The notes beneath the pieces are model-generated. The model did no database searches, was not told where the DNA came from, and saw only the letters and a program-made list of their open reading frames with translations. From NCBI RefSeq assembly GCF_001037465.1, contig NZ_LFCV01000005.1, forward strand, positions 1 to 44,252: a stretch of 44,252 bases of DNA. The letters run 5' to 3'. The stretch comes from Xenorhabdus khoisanae. GTDB lineage: Bacteria; Pseudomonadota; Gammaproteobacteria; Enterobacterales; Enterobacteriaceae. The translations under genes and the position numbers were made by a program. Each line of letters starts with the position of its first letter. The first letter of the stretch is position 1. Shown here in pieces: positions 8,731 to 16,675 of the stretch.

Positions 8731-9183
8731 TTAACGTGCACGAGTGCGGTCGAAGTCTTGAAACACAAAGGTATACTGTTTGGATTTCAGACGCCCGGCA
8801 CTGGCGGCAGAGTTACCCCGGCTGCCATTGGTGATCTTGCCGTTACGCGCGGTGGTGGTTGAACCATCACCATAAGAGGCAACCAGCGTGATAATGTCAC
8901 CGGCATGGCGGCGCCCCCGCTTGGCAATGTTGGCCTCTAACAGAATGGCGAGGTTTTCATCTTCTTCACTGCCTGCCAGCACGTTAATGGTGATGGTTTG
9001 CGGCGTCGGTGTTGACCAGTAGTTCAGGTTGCCGTTGATGTCCATGCCGGTCTGGGCAATATCGACCGCGGGTAAGTCCAGCGGATCGGCATCATCGGCA
9101 AATTGGGTAATGGTAATCCCTGACGGGAAAGTGGTACTGGCCTGAATTACCAGACTCAAGCCGGTGGCGGAAACATCGTACAT
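8731..9183 (-). CDS. Tail tube protein (DUF3277)
   Basis: 150 residues, of the DUF3277 type, the inner tube of contractile phages whose sheath is DUF3383. Recognisable pieces are MYDVSATGLSLVIQASTTFP at the start, the I-T-Q-F-A-D-D-A-D-P motif near residue 27, and D-I-N-G-N-L-N-Y-W. It lies directly after the sheath gene, as usual, with a good ribosome-binding site (GGAGTAAG ahead of ATG). A terminator follows it. Strong by synteny and motif. Confidence 0.9.
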   Translation of the reverse strand: MYDVSATGLSLVIQASTTFPSGITITQFADDADPLDLPAVDIAQTGMDINGNLNYWSTPTPQTITINVLAGSEEDENLAILLEANIAKRGRRHAGDIITLVASYGDGSTTTARNGKITNGSRGNSAASAGRLKSKQYTFVFQDFDRTRAR

Positions 9184-9207
9184 TTTTCTTACTCCTTAAA
9201 ACCAGCC

Positions 9208-10695
9208 TTAAACCAGATTGTGCGAACCATCGACTTTACGTACCCAGTCGCCCTTGCTGTAAATCAGCACGTATTTCATGACGTATTCAGGCAAGCCTGA
9301 CGCGCCTGTCTGCTCCACAATCTGCGTGTTATACCAATAGCCCTTGTCCTGCACGTCATGCCACGCCAAATCGTCACCGGAGGCATCAGCAATAGCCAGT
9401 TTCTGCACTTCGGTTAACGTTTTACCCGGTAAAATCGTGCCGTTATTGAGTGCCTTCGTGACCGCACCCGCAATCACCGTCATGGCACGGGCGGCACCGT
9501 CTTTATTGGCTGGAAGTCCACGTGTGGACATCAGCAAACTGAACCATTGCTGGGTAATATGGGCTTTTAACCACTGTTCGTTAGCGTGAACACTCATATC
9601 CAGCGGATTCGACGATGAACCGCATAGGAAGCCGCGCTGGTAGAAGCGAATTTGCGAACCCGCCACTGCCGTTTCACCGTAATAGTTGACGCGCAATTTA
9701 TCGAGCCGGTCAGCATCCAGATCCGCGCTGATTTGGGACTGAAAGGTGACACCAAACTGGCGGAACATATAATTGGTAGTGGCATTGGTACGGTCATAAT
9801 CGGTGGCGGCCATAATCGCCATCGGTAACGCCTGCACAAAGGCATTATCGTCGGTCTTGAGGTTTAAGCCGGTGGAAGCTGTACCGATCAATGCCGCGCT
9901 CCAGTCTTCGGCTCTTTCAGCTGTCACGGCTAAATGGAGCTGGTATTTAACGTTTTCCCCGGCAACATACTGCGCCAGTTCAGCCGCCTGTGTTAACGCG
10001 ATGTCCGTCAGGAACGTGGCACTGCCAAACGAATCCGAGATTTTTTCCGCTGCCAGAAAAGCATCCAGTGGTGACTGGGCAGCATTACCGGCTGAACGAC
10101 TGCCGGAGGATAAGCCCATGGCATCCGCCAGTACCGAGTAAGCCACGTTGATCTCTGCTTTCTCCTGCACCCCGCCGCTTAAGACAAAGGCGCTGTCCAT
10201 CGCGTTAAAGGTCAGATAGGCATTGGCAAATTGCGGCGCCTTCTCAGCGTTCAGTTTGGCCTGCACAGCGGAAACAACATCAGCGTAGGAAGTCGCTTTC
10301 GATAAATCGATGTCGGGGAAGGTTTTCGTCACCCCGCCAAGGGTCACCGTGATAGTGCCATCCACTAACGCTTTCAGTTCATCCAATGCTGCCGCACGAG
10401 TGCCATAAACCGACGGCGCACGACCGATGGGTTCATAAGCCACAATCTGCAATTCTTTCGGTTTACTGACCGGGGCAGGACTGACGTAGCTGAAATACTG
10501 ACGGGCAAATTTGGCCTCCAGTGAGTCAGAACCGAGCAAATCATCGACCTGACCGGGGGCAAACTCTAATACCTTGCCTGCCGGAATTTTGGGATGGGTA
10601 GAAAATACGCGCCCTGTGAGTTTACGCATAGGTACACTGGATGCGCCGATCACCGCACTGGCGATATCGACGTATCGGGTTTGTTTTATTGGCAT
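9208..10695 (-). CDS. Contractile tail sheath protein (DUF3383)
   Basis: 495 residues, the normal size of DUF3383 sheath proteins. It forms the contractile outer layer around the tube. The start (KQTRYVDIASAVIGASSVPM, then L-T-G-R-V-F-S-T) and the middle (L-D-A-F-L-A-A-E-K-I-S-D-S-F-G-S) are typical, and the C-terminus has the expected K-D-G-A-A-R region followed by V-E-Q-T-G-A-S-G-L-P-E-Y. It makes this phage a myovirus-type particle. It is followed by the tube gene and preceded by the neck/terminator gene. Confidence 0.93.
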   Translation of the reverse strand: MPIKQTRYVDIASAVIGASSVPMRKLTGRVFSTHPKIPAGKVLEFAPGQVDDLLGSDSLEAKFARQYFSYVSPAPVSKPKELQIVAYEPIGRAPSVYGTRAAALDELKALVDGTITVTLGGVTKTFPDIDLSKATSYADVVSAVQAKLNAEKAPQFANAYLTFNAMDSAFVLSGGVQEKAEINVAYSVLADAMGLSSGSRSAGNAAQSPLDAFLAAEKISDSFGSATFLTDIALTQAAELAQYVAGENVKYQLHLAVTAERAEDWSAALIGTASTGLNLKTDDNAFVQALPMAIMAATDYDRTNATTNYMFRQFGVTFQSQISADLDADRLDKLRVNYYGETAVAGSQIRFYQRGFLCGSSSNPLDMSVHANEQWLKAHITQQWFSLLMSTRGLPANKDGAARAMTVIAGAVTKALNNGTILPGKTLTEVQKLAIADASGDDLAWHDVQDKGYWYNTQIVEQTGASGLPEYVMKYVLIYSKGDWVRKVDGSHNLV

Positions 10696-10704
10696 AGATT
10701 AACC

Positions 10705-11217
10705 TTATATTCGGTAAATATCGGGAAACAGCACACTGACAGCGGCTGTGTTGGGTTTAATGTCGCGTGAATGGGTGAGAGTGATATCAAACGAGGGTGA
10801 CATTTCATAATTGCCCTGATCGTTAATAAAGAATGGCATTCGCAGGCTGCCTGCACGTTGAACGCCGATCCTCTGCTTATGCAGTGCTTCCACAAAGGGC
10901 AACGAGTTCATGATCATGCGCACGGTGGCGGTGATATCGCCTGCCGTGTACTGTTCAAACTCACCGACCGCCTGCACCTGTAGCGTTTTCTCCACAAGCT
11001 GGGTTTCTTGATGGTTGGCGTTATTACCGATAATCCGGTAGTGACGTCCCTGCCAGCCGTGGGCGTTCTCACTGACAGGAAAGAACATCACAAAGCGTTC
11101 TTCCCGCCCCTGTTTGGTCGATTGGAAACCCGCTATTACCGGAACAGCAATACCGACTTCCCCAAGCTGTTTCAGCAACTGTGCCCGGATGGCGGCATAG
11201 ATCTGTTTATCCGTCAT
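10705..11217 (-). CDS. Neck/tail terminator-like protein
   Basis: About 170 residues from the chosen start at 11217 (MTDKQIYAAIRAQLLKQLGE). The frame is open upstream to 11280, but those residues lie inside the preceding gene and look unlike protein of this family. Proteins of this size and place, just before the sheath, cap the tail tube and join it to the head in DUF3383-type phages. Visible features are an N-terminal amphipathic helix and a C-terminal beta-rich part ending in S-V-L-F-P-D-I-Y-R-I. It overlaps the previous gene by 11 bp. Confidence 0.68.
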   Translation of the reverse strand: MTDKQIYAAIRAQLLKQLGEVGIAVPVIAGFQSTKQGREERFVMFFPVSENAHGWQGRHYRIIGNNANHQETQLVEKTLQVQAVGEFEQYTAGDITATVRMIMNSLPFVEALHKQRIGVQRAGSLRMPFFINDQGNYEMSPSFDITLTHSRDIKPNTAAVSVLFPDIYRI

Positions 11218-11575
11218 AGTCGCCCGCCTCAATGCAGACAATCGACAGCCAGCCGTCCTGCGCGTACCAGTCTGCATCACCCATCACATCGTAGCGCCGT
11301 CCGGCGAAAACCAGAAAATCCGGCGATGTGCCCCGCTGGATATGGTGAATATCATGCGTGGTGTAGAGCTTACGGTACACTTTCGCCGTATCCAGCCCCA
11401 TCTCCCGCACATCCTGCGTATCGACGGCCTGCCAGCTTCCTCTGATGGGAATGGGATAGTGATAAGTATTTTGCCATCGGCCTAGCTCATCCAGCTCACG
11501 CGCCTTAAAGCGATACCAGAGCACGGTTTGTTGCGGGATATAGCGCGAGGCAATGCGCTGTAAATTGCCAAACAT
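11207..11575 (-). CDS. Head-tail joining (collar) protein
   Basis: 122 residues. The N-terminus (FGNLQRIASRYIPQQTVLWYRF) and the W-Q-N-T-Y-H-Y-P-I-P-I-R-G-S-W motif match the small collar proteins found between the HK97 gp10-like and terminator genes in this phage group. A beta-rich middle and a final W-Y-A-Q-D-G-W-L segment agree with head-completion folds. It begins one base into the stop of the upstream gene and overlaps the downstream gene. Role inferred from synteny. Confidence 0.7.
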   Translation of the reverse strand: MFGNLQRIASRYIPQQTVLWYRFKARELDELGRWQNTYHYPIPIRGSWQAVDTQDVREMGLDTAKVYRKLYTTHDIHHIQRGTSPDFLVFAGRRYDVMGDADWYAQDGWLSIVCIEAGDYDG

Positions 11576-12129
11576 TATTTGTCCTCCACGGCATAGTTAA
11601 CCGACTGGATCATAAGCCCTTCATCCACTAACGGTTTTTGGCTGACACCGGAGATATCCAGTGTTTTATCCTTCTTAGGCCGGGGGCCGATAAAGTGTAC
11701 ATCCCGGTGCGCTTCACCCACCGCCTTACCGCCCCTTTTAAATCCGTCCTGTTTACGCCGCTTTCTCAGTAACAGGGTTACCATCGACAACGGGGGCGTT
11801 TGAACCGCCGTGATCCCTATTTGGACATCACCTTTTGCCGCTTCGCCCACCTGAGCAAGGCCTTGTTCAAGACTGAGTTCACCTGAAATCGCTTTATCAA
11901 CTGCCATCCTAAAACCACGCTGGTATTTTTCCTTGTTGGCGTTGATTGACGGACGAACAAAAGGGCGCGGCGGAATAGGGCCATGACCTAATTCCTGAAT
12001 GGCGGCAACATAGGCAATCGGTGTGCCATCGGGATATTGACTGTGCTCAAAGAAACCGACCTTGATTTGCTTCTTGCCCAGTTCGTCATAGATCCGCTTA
12101 AGGTGTGCCAGTTTCGGATTTATCGCCAT
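11575..12129 (-). CDS. HK97 gp10-like tail completion protein
   Basis: 184 residues. The pattern K-Q-I-K-V-G-F-F-E-H-S-Q-Y-P-D-G-T-P-I-A-Y-V-A followed by P-P-R-P-F-V-R-P is diagnostic for gp10-like and related virion morphogenesis proteins, which act as stoppers or completion factors between head and tail. It overlaps the DUF4054 gene by 10 bp. A basic central region (R-K-R-R-K-Q-D-G-F-K-R-G-G-K) could contact packaged DNA; that last point is inference. Confidence 0.85.
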   Translation of the reverse strand: MAINPKLAHLKRIYDELGKKQIKVGFFEHSQYPDGTPIAYVAAIQELGHGPIPPRPFVRPSINANKEKYQRGFRMAVDKAISGELSLEQGLAQVGEAAKGDVQIGITAVQTPPLSMVTLLLRKRRKQDGFKRGGKAVGEAHRDVHFIGPRPKKDKTLDISGVSQKPLVDEGLMIQSVNYAVEDK

Positions 12130-12557
12130 ACCCGTCCCCCATTAGGAAAACGCCCGCCGACGCTACGAAAGGCTGCGCGTTCGCCCCTGCCACCGACATA
12201 CATCGGTGCCCGTCCACAACGATTGAGCAGCGCCAGATATTGCTGACCAAAGGGTGTCAGGTTGAACCAGTGCGAGGTATTAGAGCCAACCGGCGGTGCA
12301 GTGAAAGAAACATTTACACTGCCGATGGTTGCCGCAGTGACAACACCGGTGGGGGATTCTCCCTGTGCCATTAACCGGCGCAAGTCCAGCATATGGGCAG
12401 TGACCAGTATCCAAAGCTCATCGGTACAAACACCCCGACACGGGGAAAAATAGTGCCGGGCAGATCCGGCAATCACGTTAACAGCATCATCGGGCTGAGC
12501 AGCAAACTGCGGATACAACACCCGAAACGCGGTCAGGGGGAATGTATCCGTGTTCAT
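12120..12557 (-). CDS. DUF4054 head-tail adaptor
   Basis: 145 residues of the DUF4054 type. The start F-R-V-L-Y-P-Q-F-A and the later S-H-W-F-N-L-T-P-F-G-Q-Q-Y-L motif are characteristic. Proteins of this family act as head-tail connectors bound to the portal. It lies between a short structural gene and the gp10-like gene, overlapping both slightly, as is usual for head completion genes. Confidence 0.85.
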   Translation of the reverse strand: MNTDTFPLTAFRVLYPQFAAQPDDAVNVIAGSARHYFSPCRGVCTDELWILVTAHMLDLRRLMAQGESPTGVVTAATIGSVNVSFTAPPVGSNTSHWFNLTPFGQQYLALLNRCGRAPMYVGGRGERAAFRSVGGRFPNGGRVWR

Positions 12558-12913
12558 TATTTGCCCTTGCCTTTGTTAATATTGGTTTTCGGCGTGTCTT
12601 TGCCTTCGGCTTCCAGTGATTCCGGTGTATCCGGTGCTGACTGGTCGCTGGCTTCCATATTGGTGGCGATTTTTTCCGGCTCGGTTTTACAGCTTTCGAC
12701 CAAAATAAAGCCGTTTTCTTTATGCAGCTTAAAGACGTGATTGTCTTTCAGTTGCGCATACTGCTCGGCACTGACTTCGGTCACGCGCCCGCGCGGGGTG
12801 TGCAGAGCCTTGGTCATGATATTGGCCTGCCCGTGAATAAACACCGCGCCATCACGCACCGCGTAATTCTGGTCATTGGACAGGGTGCAATAGACGTAAA
12901 GAGATTGAGACAT
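12557..12913 (-). CDS. Small virion-associated protein of unknown role
   Basis: 118 residues. The first 70 are beta-rich, with a VRDGAVFIHGQAN segment; the last 45 are acidic, Pro/Lys-rich and disordered (ending N-I-N-K-G-K-G-K). It sits between the capsid and the DUF4054 adaptor, a place where small head-decoration or head-completion proteins occur in related phages. Ribosome-binding site AGGAGTTTCTTC precedes the ATG. No catalytic motif is visible and I do not assign a function. Confidence 0.7.
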   Translation of the reverse strand: MSQSLYVYCTLSNDQNYAVRDGAVFIHGQANIMTKALHTPRGRVTEVSAEQYAQLKDNHVFKLHKENGFILVESCKTEPEKIATNMEASDQSAPDTPESLEAEGKDTPKTNINKGKGK

Positions 12914-12940
12914 GAAGAAACTCCTGTCTTAAAGAATAAA

Positions 12941-12962
12941 CAAAATGCCCTCAGCAGAGGGC
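12941..12962 (-). terminator. Hairpin after the capsid gene
   Basis: GCCCTC-TGCT-GAGGGC on the minus strand, followed by ATTTTG. It lies six bases past the capsid stop. The T run is imperfect, so it may be a partial terminator or an mRNA-stabilising hairpin giving high capsid expression. Confidence 0.5.
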
Positions 12963-12967
12963 TGAGA

Positions 12968-14035
12968 TTAAATACCGGTTAAGCGGGTGATCGCCCACGG
13001 GCGGGTCACGAAAATACCGGCGGTGGCGTTGGTCGCATCTTCCAGATAGCCTTTGATACCATTGTCAGAACCCAGCAATTGATATTTCACCGGCACGACC
13101 TGCAACAGCGTGGCATTGGTCGCGGTGGAACCATCGTCTACGCTGTCAGCAAACAGGTATGTGATATTGGCTCCACCGTTGGCCTCGCGGAATTCCGGCG
13201 AGAAGACAAAGCGCAGGTTCGGGTAGTTCTCTTTTACCCACTGCATCACGGTTTCCCCACGTGCCACCGGGTTAGCGATATTCAGTACCGAACGAAAGCC
13301 CAGCGGTAACACTTGGGTCATTGGTGTGTCGTCTTTGATACGCCCGCCGGATGACAGCTCAATGCGCGAGAACATCGCGGTAATATCACGCGTGATCTCG
13401 GCAAAGGTGGCGTCCTGCCATTTTTTCTTGCTGGTTTCATAAGCAGGCAAGTTGGGATCATTGAGCAGGCCAAATACCCGTGTCTCAGCACTGTTAAACC
13501 CGTAGTAGCCGGTGCGCTCACGGGACATTTCCAGCGATTCGGTGGCCGCGTTGCGTTTTTCGGCGGCAGCTTCGAACCCGGCCGCGCTCTGGCGGGCCTC
13601 TTCCAGCTTACCGACCTGAAAACCTTGTTCGTAACGCACGATACCCCGGCGTTCGATATCATTCTCATAGCTAGCCAGCGGGATATTGGTGTGATCGCCG
13701 TACAGCTCGGCTTTCGCTGATGGTGTGGCGACATTGAGCACGATTTCTTCATGATGCCATTCGCCCGCGTTCATCACGCCGGTAATTTCATCCAGAATAC
13801 GAATACGGGTTGCGGTGCGGATCAGCCCCGGTAACACATGTTGCAGCATATGGCGCTGGATAAAGCCACCTGCCGCCGCCGGGCCTGTTAAGGCGCTGTC
13901 CATTGCCTGCAAGCCACCGAAACCGATTTGTGACAGTTCACCATACGTCCATTTCTGGTCGGGTTTAATGTTGAGTGCCCCGCGCTGGCGAATTTCGCGG
14001 CCTGAGAGATAAAACTTTTCTTTGCTGACAGCCAT
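12968..14035 (-). CDS. Major capsid protein (DUF2184)
   Basis: 355 residues, of the DUF2184 type with an HK97-like fold. Signature parts are W-T-Y-G-E-L-S-Q-I-G-F-G-G-L-Q-A-M-D-S near residue 30, the R-I-L-D-E-I-T-G-V segment, and A-E-K-R-N-A-A-T-E-S in the spine-helix region. It is preceded by a decoration/cement-like gene and a protease/scaffold gene, the order seen in related phages. The N-terminus has no obvious long delta domain. Confidence 0.92.
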   Translation of the reverse strand: MAVSKEKFYLSGREIRQRGALNIKPDQKWTYGELSQIGFGGLQAMDSALTGPAAAGGFIQRHMLQHVLPGLIRTATRIRILDEITGVMNAGEWHHEEIVLNVATPSAKAELYGDHTNIPLASYENDIERRGIVRYEQGFQVGKLEEARQSAAGFEAAAEKRNAATESLEMSRERTGYYGFNSAETRVFGLLNDPNLPAYETSKKKWQDATFAEITRDITAMFSRIELSSGGRIKDDTPMTQVLPLGFRSVLNIANPVARGETVMQWVKENYPNLRFVFSPEFREANGGANITYLFADSVDDGSTATNATLLQVVPVKYQLLGSDNGIKGYLEDATNATAGIFVTRPWAITRLTGI

Positions 14036-14037
14036 AA

Positions 14038-14532
14038 TTAGTTACCGTCCTTTGTCGTTAAGGTATAAGGGATTTCAGTCAGGCGTATTACGCACAGATG
14101 TGGACTGGCCTCAGATTCCAGATGACGGGAAACAAAGCCAATGACTCTGTCACCAGCGCCAATACTTTCTTTGGCAGACAGTTTGCCGTCACTGTCAAAC
14201 ACCACAGGCGCGTTAATACGCTTGATACCCGTTTCCAGTTGCACATTCACTTCGCCCATCGTGAGAAATTCACCGGTACTACCGTTCTCGGCATACAGTG
14301 CGCCAATACGATAGGCTTTGGGGTTGATCATAATGCCAGCAAAAGGACCCTTGCCGCCGACCTGCACCGATTCCACGCCAAAATCATGGTAGGTGTAGGC
14401 CAGCCCGAACAAGTTCTTGGTTTCGTCATCGGAGGCCAGTACGGCGCTGGTCACACGGATCGGCCCGGTATGGGAAAGTTCCCCGACTACGCCACTGACC
14501 AGCCCGTTAAGAATACTTTTGGGTATTGCCAT
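14038..14532 (-). CDS. Capsid cement/decoration-like protein
   Basis: 164 residues, directly upstream of the capsid gene. It is beta-rich with the patterns T-S-A-V-L-A-S-D-D-E-T-K-N-L-F-G-L-A-Y and M-I-N-P-K-A-Y-R-I-G, which I associate with the structural cement (Gp24-type) proteins of DUF2184 capsid phages. Three bases separate it from the capsid gene. Likely a trimeric decoration that stabilises the expanded head; this role is by family resemblance and place. Confidence 0.75.
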   Translation of the reverse strand: MAIPKSILNGLVSGVVGELSHTGPIRVTSAVLASDDETKNLFGLAYTYHDFGVESVQVGGKGPFAGIMINPKAYRIGALYAENGSTGEFLTMGEVNVQLETGIKRINAPVVFDSDGKLSAKESIGAGDRVIGFVSRHLESEASPHLCVIRLTEIPYTLTTKDGN

Positions 14533-14535
14533 AAT

Positions 14536-15819
14536 TTAGTTGCTCCACTTGTCTTTGATAGATTGTTGGGTAGTGATGCTGTCCATCGTGCTGGTTGGTT
14601 TTTGCGAATCCGGTACACGCCCGTGCATCCACGCATCCAGTGCGATAGCTTCCTGCCCTTTCTGGCAAGGTATACCGAGCTGCTTGACACCGTATTCCGC
14701 GACACCCTGCTTGGTCATGCTGCTGTGGTCAAATACCCCAACAAATGGCGTCAGTTTATGTGCCAGCGTGTCACGGCCTGCCAACTGTTTAATCAGATCG
14801 CTGGTATCCAGTGTTGGCTTGGCTTTCTCCAGCTTATTGACCTTGCGTTTCAGACGGGAAATATCATCCATTGCCTGCATGCCACGGCGCAGACGCTTAA
14901 GGCGGCGACTCAGGCTGTCGGTTGTTGCCTGATCCAAGTGTTCTTTGGCTTCTTCAATTGCCTGCTCTGCCGCTTCAATAGCGACTTCGGCATTTTCCAC
15001 CGCTTCCGGCTCGCCGGACTCAGCCACTTCAGCGGCAGTTTCAGCTTCTTCCACGGCATCTTCGGCTTTTTCTTCTTCGTCCTGTGAGGTCTTATCGGGA
15101 TCAGGATCATCATCGCTGGTCTCTTTCTTCTCGGGGTCGTCATCGGCAGCCGGGGTTTGTTGCCCGGAGACAACCTGCGTAATGATGGCTTTCAATGCTT
15201 CAAGTTGCTCTGGCGTGAAACTGCTATCATCGGTGGTTCGTTGGTCTTTTTTGTTTTTGTCTTCTTCGGTAGCCATAGTGACTAACTCCTTGGTATCAAT
15301 CGTAATAATGCGGTGATCCTGCACAGCGACATCGGGGCCGGTTCGTCCCTCATCCACCAATGCAAGATGATTGGCGCGGATATCGCGCTGAATAGCATCA
15401 TAGTGCTCGCCGTTAAAGGTGCCGGGCGTAAAGTCATAGCGGCAGCGATAACCCGGCGAGAGTTCAATCTTGCCGTTGTTGATTTGGCTTAACGCTGAGT
15501 TGGATAAGATCTTGATGTTGCCTTTGAGGTAGGGATAGTCGAAATAAACGTTCTCGCCAATCACGCCCTCAATACCTTTTTTCTCGGCAGGCGTGGCCTC
15601 TTTGCCTAACATCTCGTGCTCATCCACAAACGGCATAAGTTTGAATGAATTGATCGTGGCGATATTTTCCAACTCTTCCTGTGGACGCAGTACCTTGTAA
15701 ATCTGATCTGCCACCGGTGCGCCAATTTCCGACCCCAGATAATCAAACACCCCCACTTTCGAGATGGGGTTATCTTTGACTTCCAGCCAGCCGTTCAGGT
15801 CGTAAGTACGTTTACTCAT
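14536..15819 (-). CDS. DUF2213 prohead protease/scaffold
   Basis: About 427 residues from the chosen ATG at 15819 (MSKRTYDLNGWLEVKDNPIS). The frame is open upstream to 15951, but those residues overlap the minor head gene. The N-terminal 180 residues hold the family's protease marks: I-E-L-S-P-G-Y-R (candidate Ser) and N-H-L-A-L-V-D-E-G-R-T-G (candidate His), as in U35-like prohead proteases. The C-terminal half is a long acidic coiled coil (poly E/A/D, residues about 240-340), fitting a scaffold that is cut during maturation. Confidence 0.85.
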   Translation of the reverse strand: MSKRTYDLNGWLEVKDNPISKVGVFDYLGSEIGAPVADQIYKVLRPQEELENIATINSFKLMPFVDEHEMLGKEATPAEKKGIEGVIGENVYFDYPYLKGNIKILSNSALSQINNGKIELSPGYRCRYDFTPGTFNGEHYDAIQRDIRANHLALVDEGRTGPDVAVQDHRIITIDTKELVTMATEEDKNKKDQRTTDDSSFTPEQLEALKAIITQVVSGQQTPAADDDPEKKETSDDDPDPDKTSQDEEEKAEDAVEEAETAAEVAESGEPEAVENAEVAIEAAEQAIEEAKEHLDQATTDSLSRRLKRLRRGMQAMDDISRLKRKVNKLEKAKPTLDTSDLIKQLAGRDTLAHKLTPFVGVFDHSSMTKQGVAEYGVKQLGIPCQKGQEAIALDAWMHGRVPDSQKPTSTMDSITTQQSIKDKWSN

Positions 15820-15820
15820 G

Positions 15821-16675
15821 TCATGTGTTGTCTCCAAAATCGACGACGGGCGTCCAGAAGCATTTGCAGTTCGGCAGTTCACCCGGTAACCCACGCTGGC
15901 CTGTCCGTTCATCAATAATCGGCGGGTTATCCAGCTCAAAGACCTGACCATCGAGTTTCAGATGTAAGGCTCGTGGTTCAGCACTGCCACCGGAGTGATG
16001 CCAGACCGCCTTTTTAATGCCCGCTGATTTCATGCGCTCATAGTTCGCCGCCGTGGTGATCTTGCGGGTCTGGTCAACGGCGATAAACTGCGCCCGTTTT
16101 TCCGTTACGCCACCAATGGCTTTGATTTCCTCCAGCAAGGTTTTTGCCCCCTCACCCGCTTGGCTGATAGAACGCAGTGCCGCACTTTCAATGCGAAAAT
16201 GAAACTGTTGCGGAATGGATTTAATCAGGGCGACATTTTCGGCGGTGGCGGCGGTGATCCGGTCTTGCATGGCTGTTGGCATGTCCGGGGTTTTAATGGT
16301 TAAGCCACCAGAGAGTTGTTTGAGCGAATCATCCAGATTGCGCTTGGCGTTTAAATCAGTCTGGCTGACCAATCTATCTGCCATCTCTGCGGCTTTGCGG
16401 TTAAAGATACTGTCCCAACGGCGCTTTAACTTGTTGAGCCAAATGCGCGTCTGGCTGGCAATGCTGGCATCCATTGCGACCGGCTCGACATCATCCTGTA
16501 ACCGGGTTAACGTCTGTTCGTACTCTTTGAGCATCCGTTTAATGAGTCGTGACAGGTCACGCTGATAACGGTCAGTTGCTGCCGCCGAATAATGCAGCGG
16601 CTTGCCCTTCATGACTGCCTGCCGCGCCGTTGCCCACTGTTCCCGGCTCTTCTTCAAACGGATCTGCTTCGCCAT
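15821..16675 (-). CDS. Minor head (morphogenesis) protein, SPP1 gp7-like
   Basis: 284 residues. The C-terminal signature is clear: K-A-V-W-H-H-S-G-G-S-A-E-P-R-A-L-H, then D-E-R-T-G-Q-R-G and L-P-N-C-K-C, the conserved Cys/His end of phage Mu F/SPP1 gp7-like proteins. It binds the portal and helps DNA exit in relatives. The first start at 16675 gives a 104-bp overlap with the portal gene; an internal ATG at 16612 (MKGKPLHYSAAATDRY) would cut the overlap to 41 bp and is a good alternative. Confidence 0.85.
   Translation of the reverse strand: MAKQIRLKKSREQWATARQAVMKGKPLHYSAAATDRYQRDLSRLIKRMLKEYEQTLTRLQDDVEPVAMDASIASQTRIWLNKLKRRWDSIFNRKAAEMADRLVSQTDLNAKRNLDDSLKQLSGGLTIKTPDMPTAMQDRITAATAENVALIKSIPQQFHFRIESAALRSISQAGEGAKTLLEEIKAIGGVTEKRAQFIAVDQTRKITTAANYERMKSAGIKKAVWHHSGGSAEPRALHLKLDGQVFELDNPPIIDERTGQRGLPGELPNCKCFWTPVVDFGDNT

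Noticed and set aside
14098-15087. Long plus-strand frame across the capsid-protease genes (329 codons)
   Set aside because: It is antisense to well-supported cement and protease/scaffold genes, has odd composition and no initiation signal.
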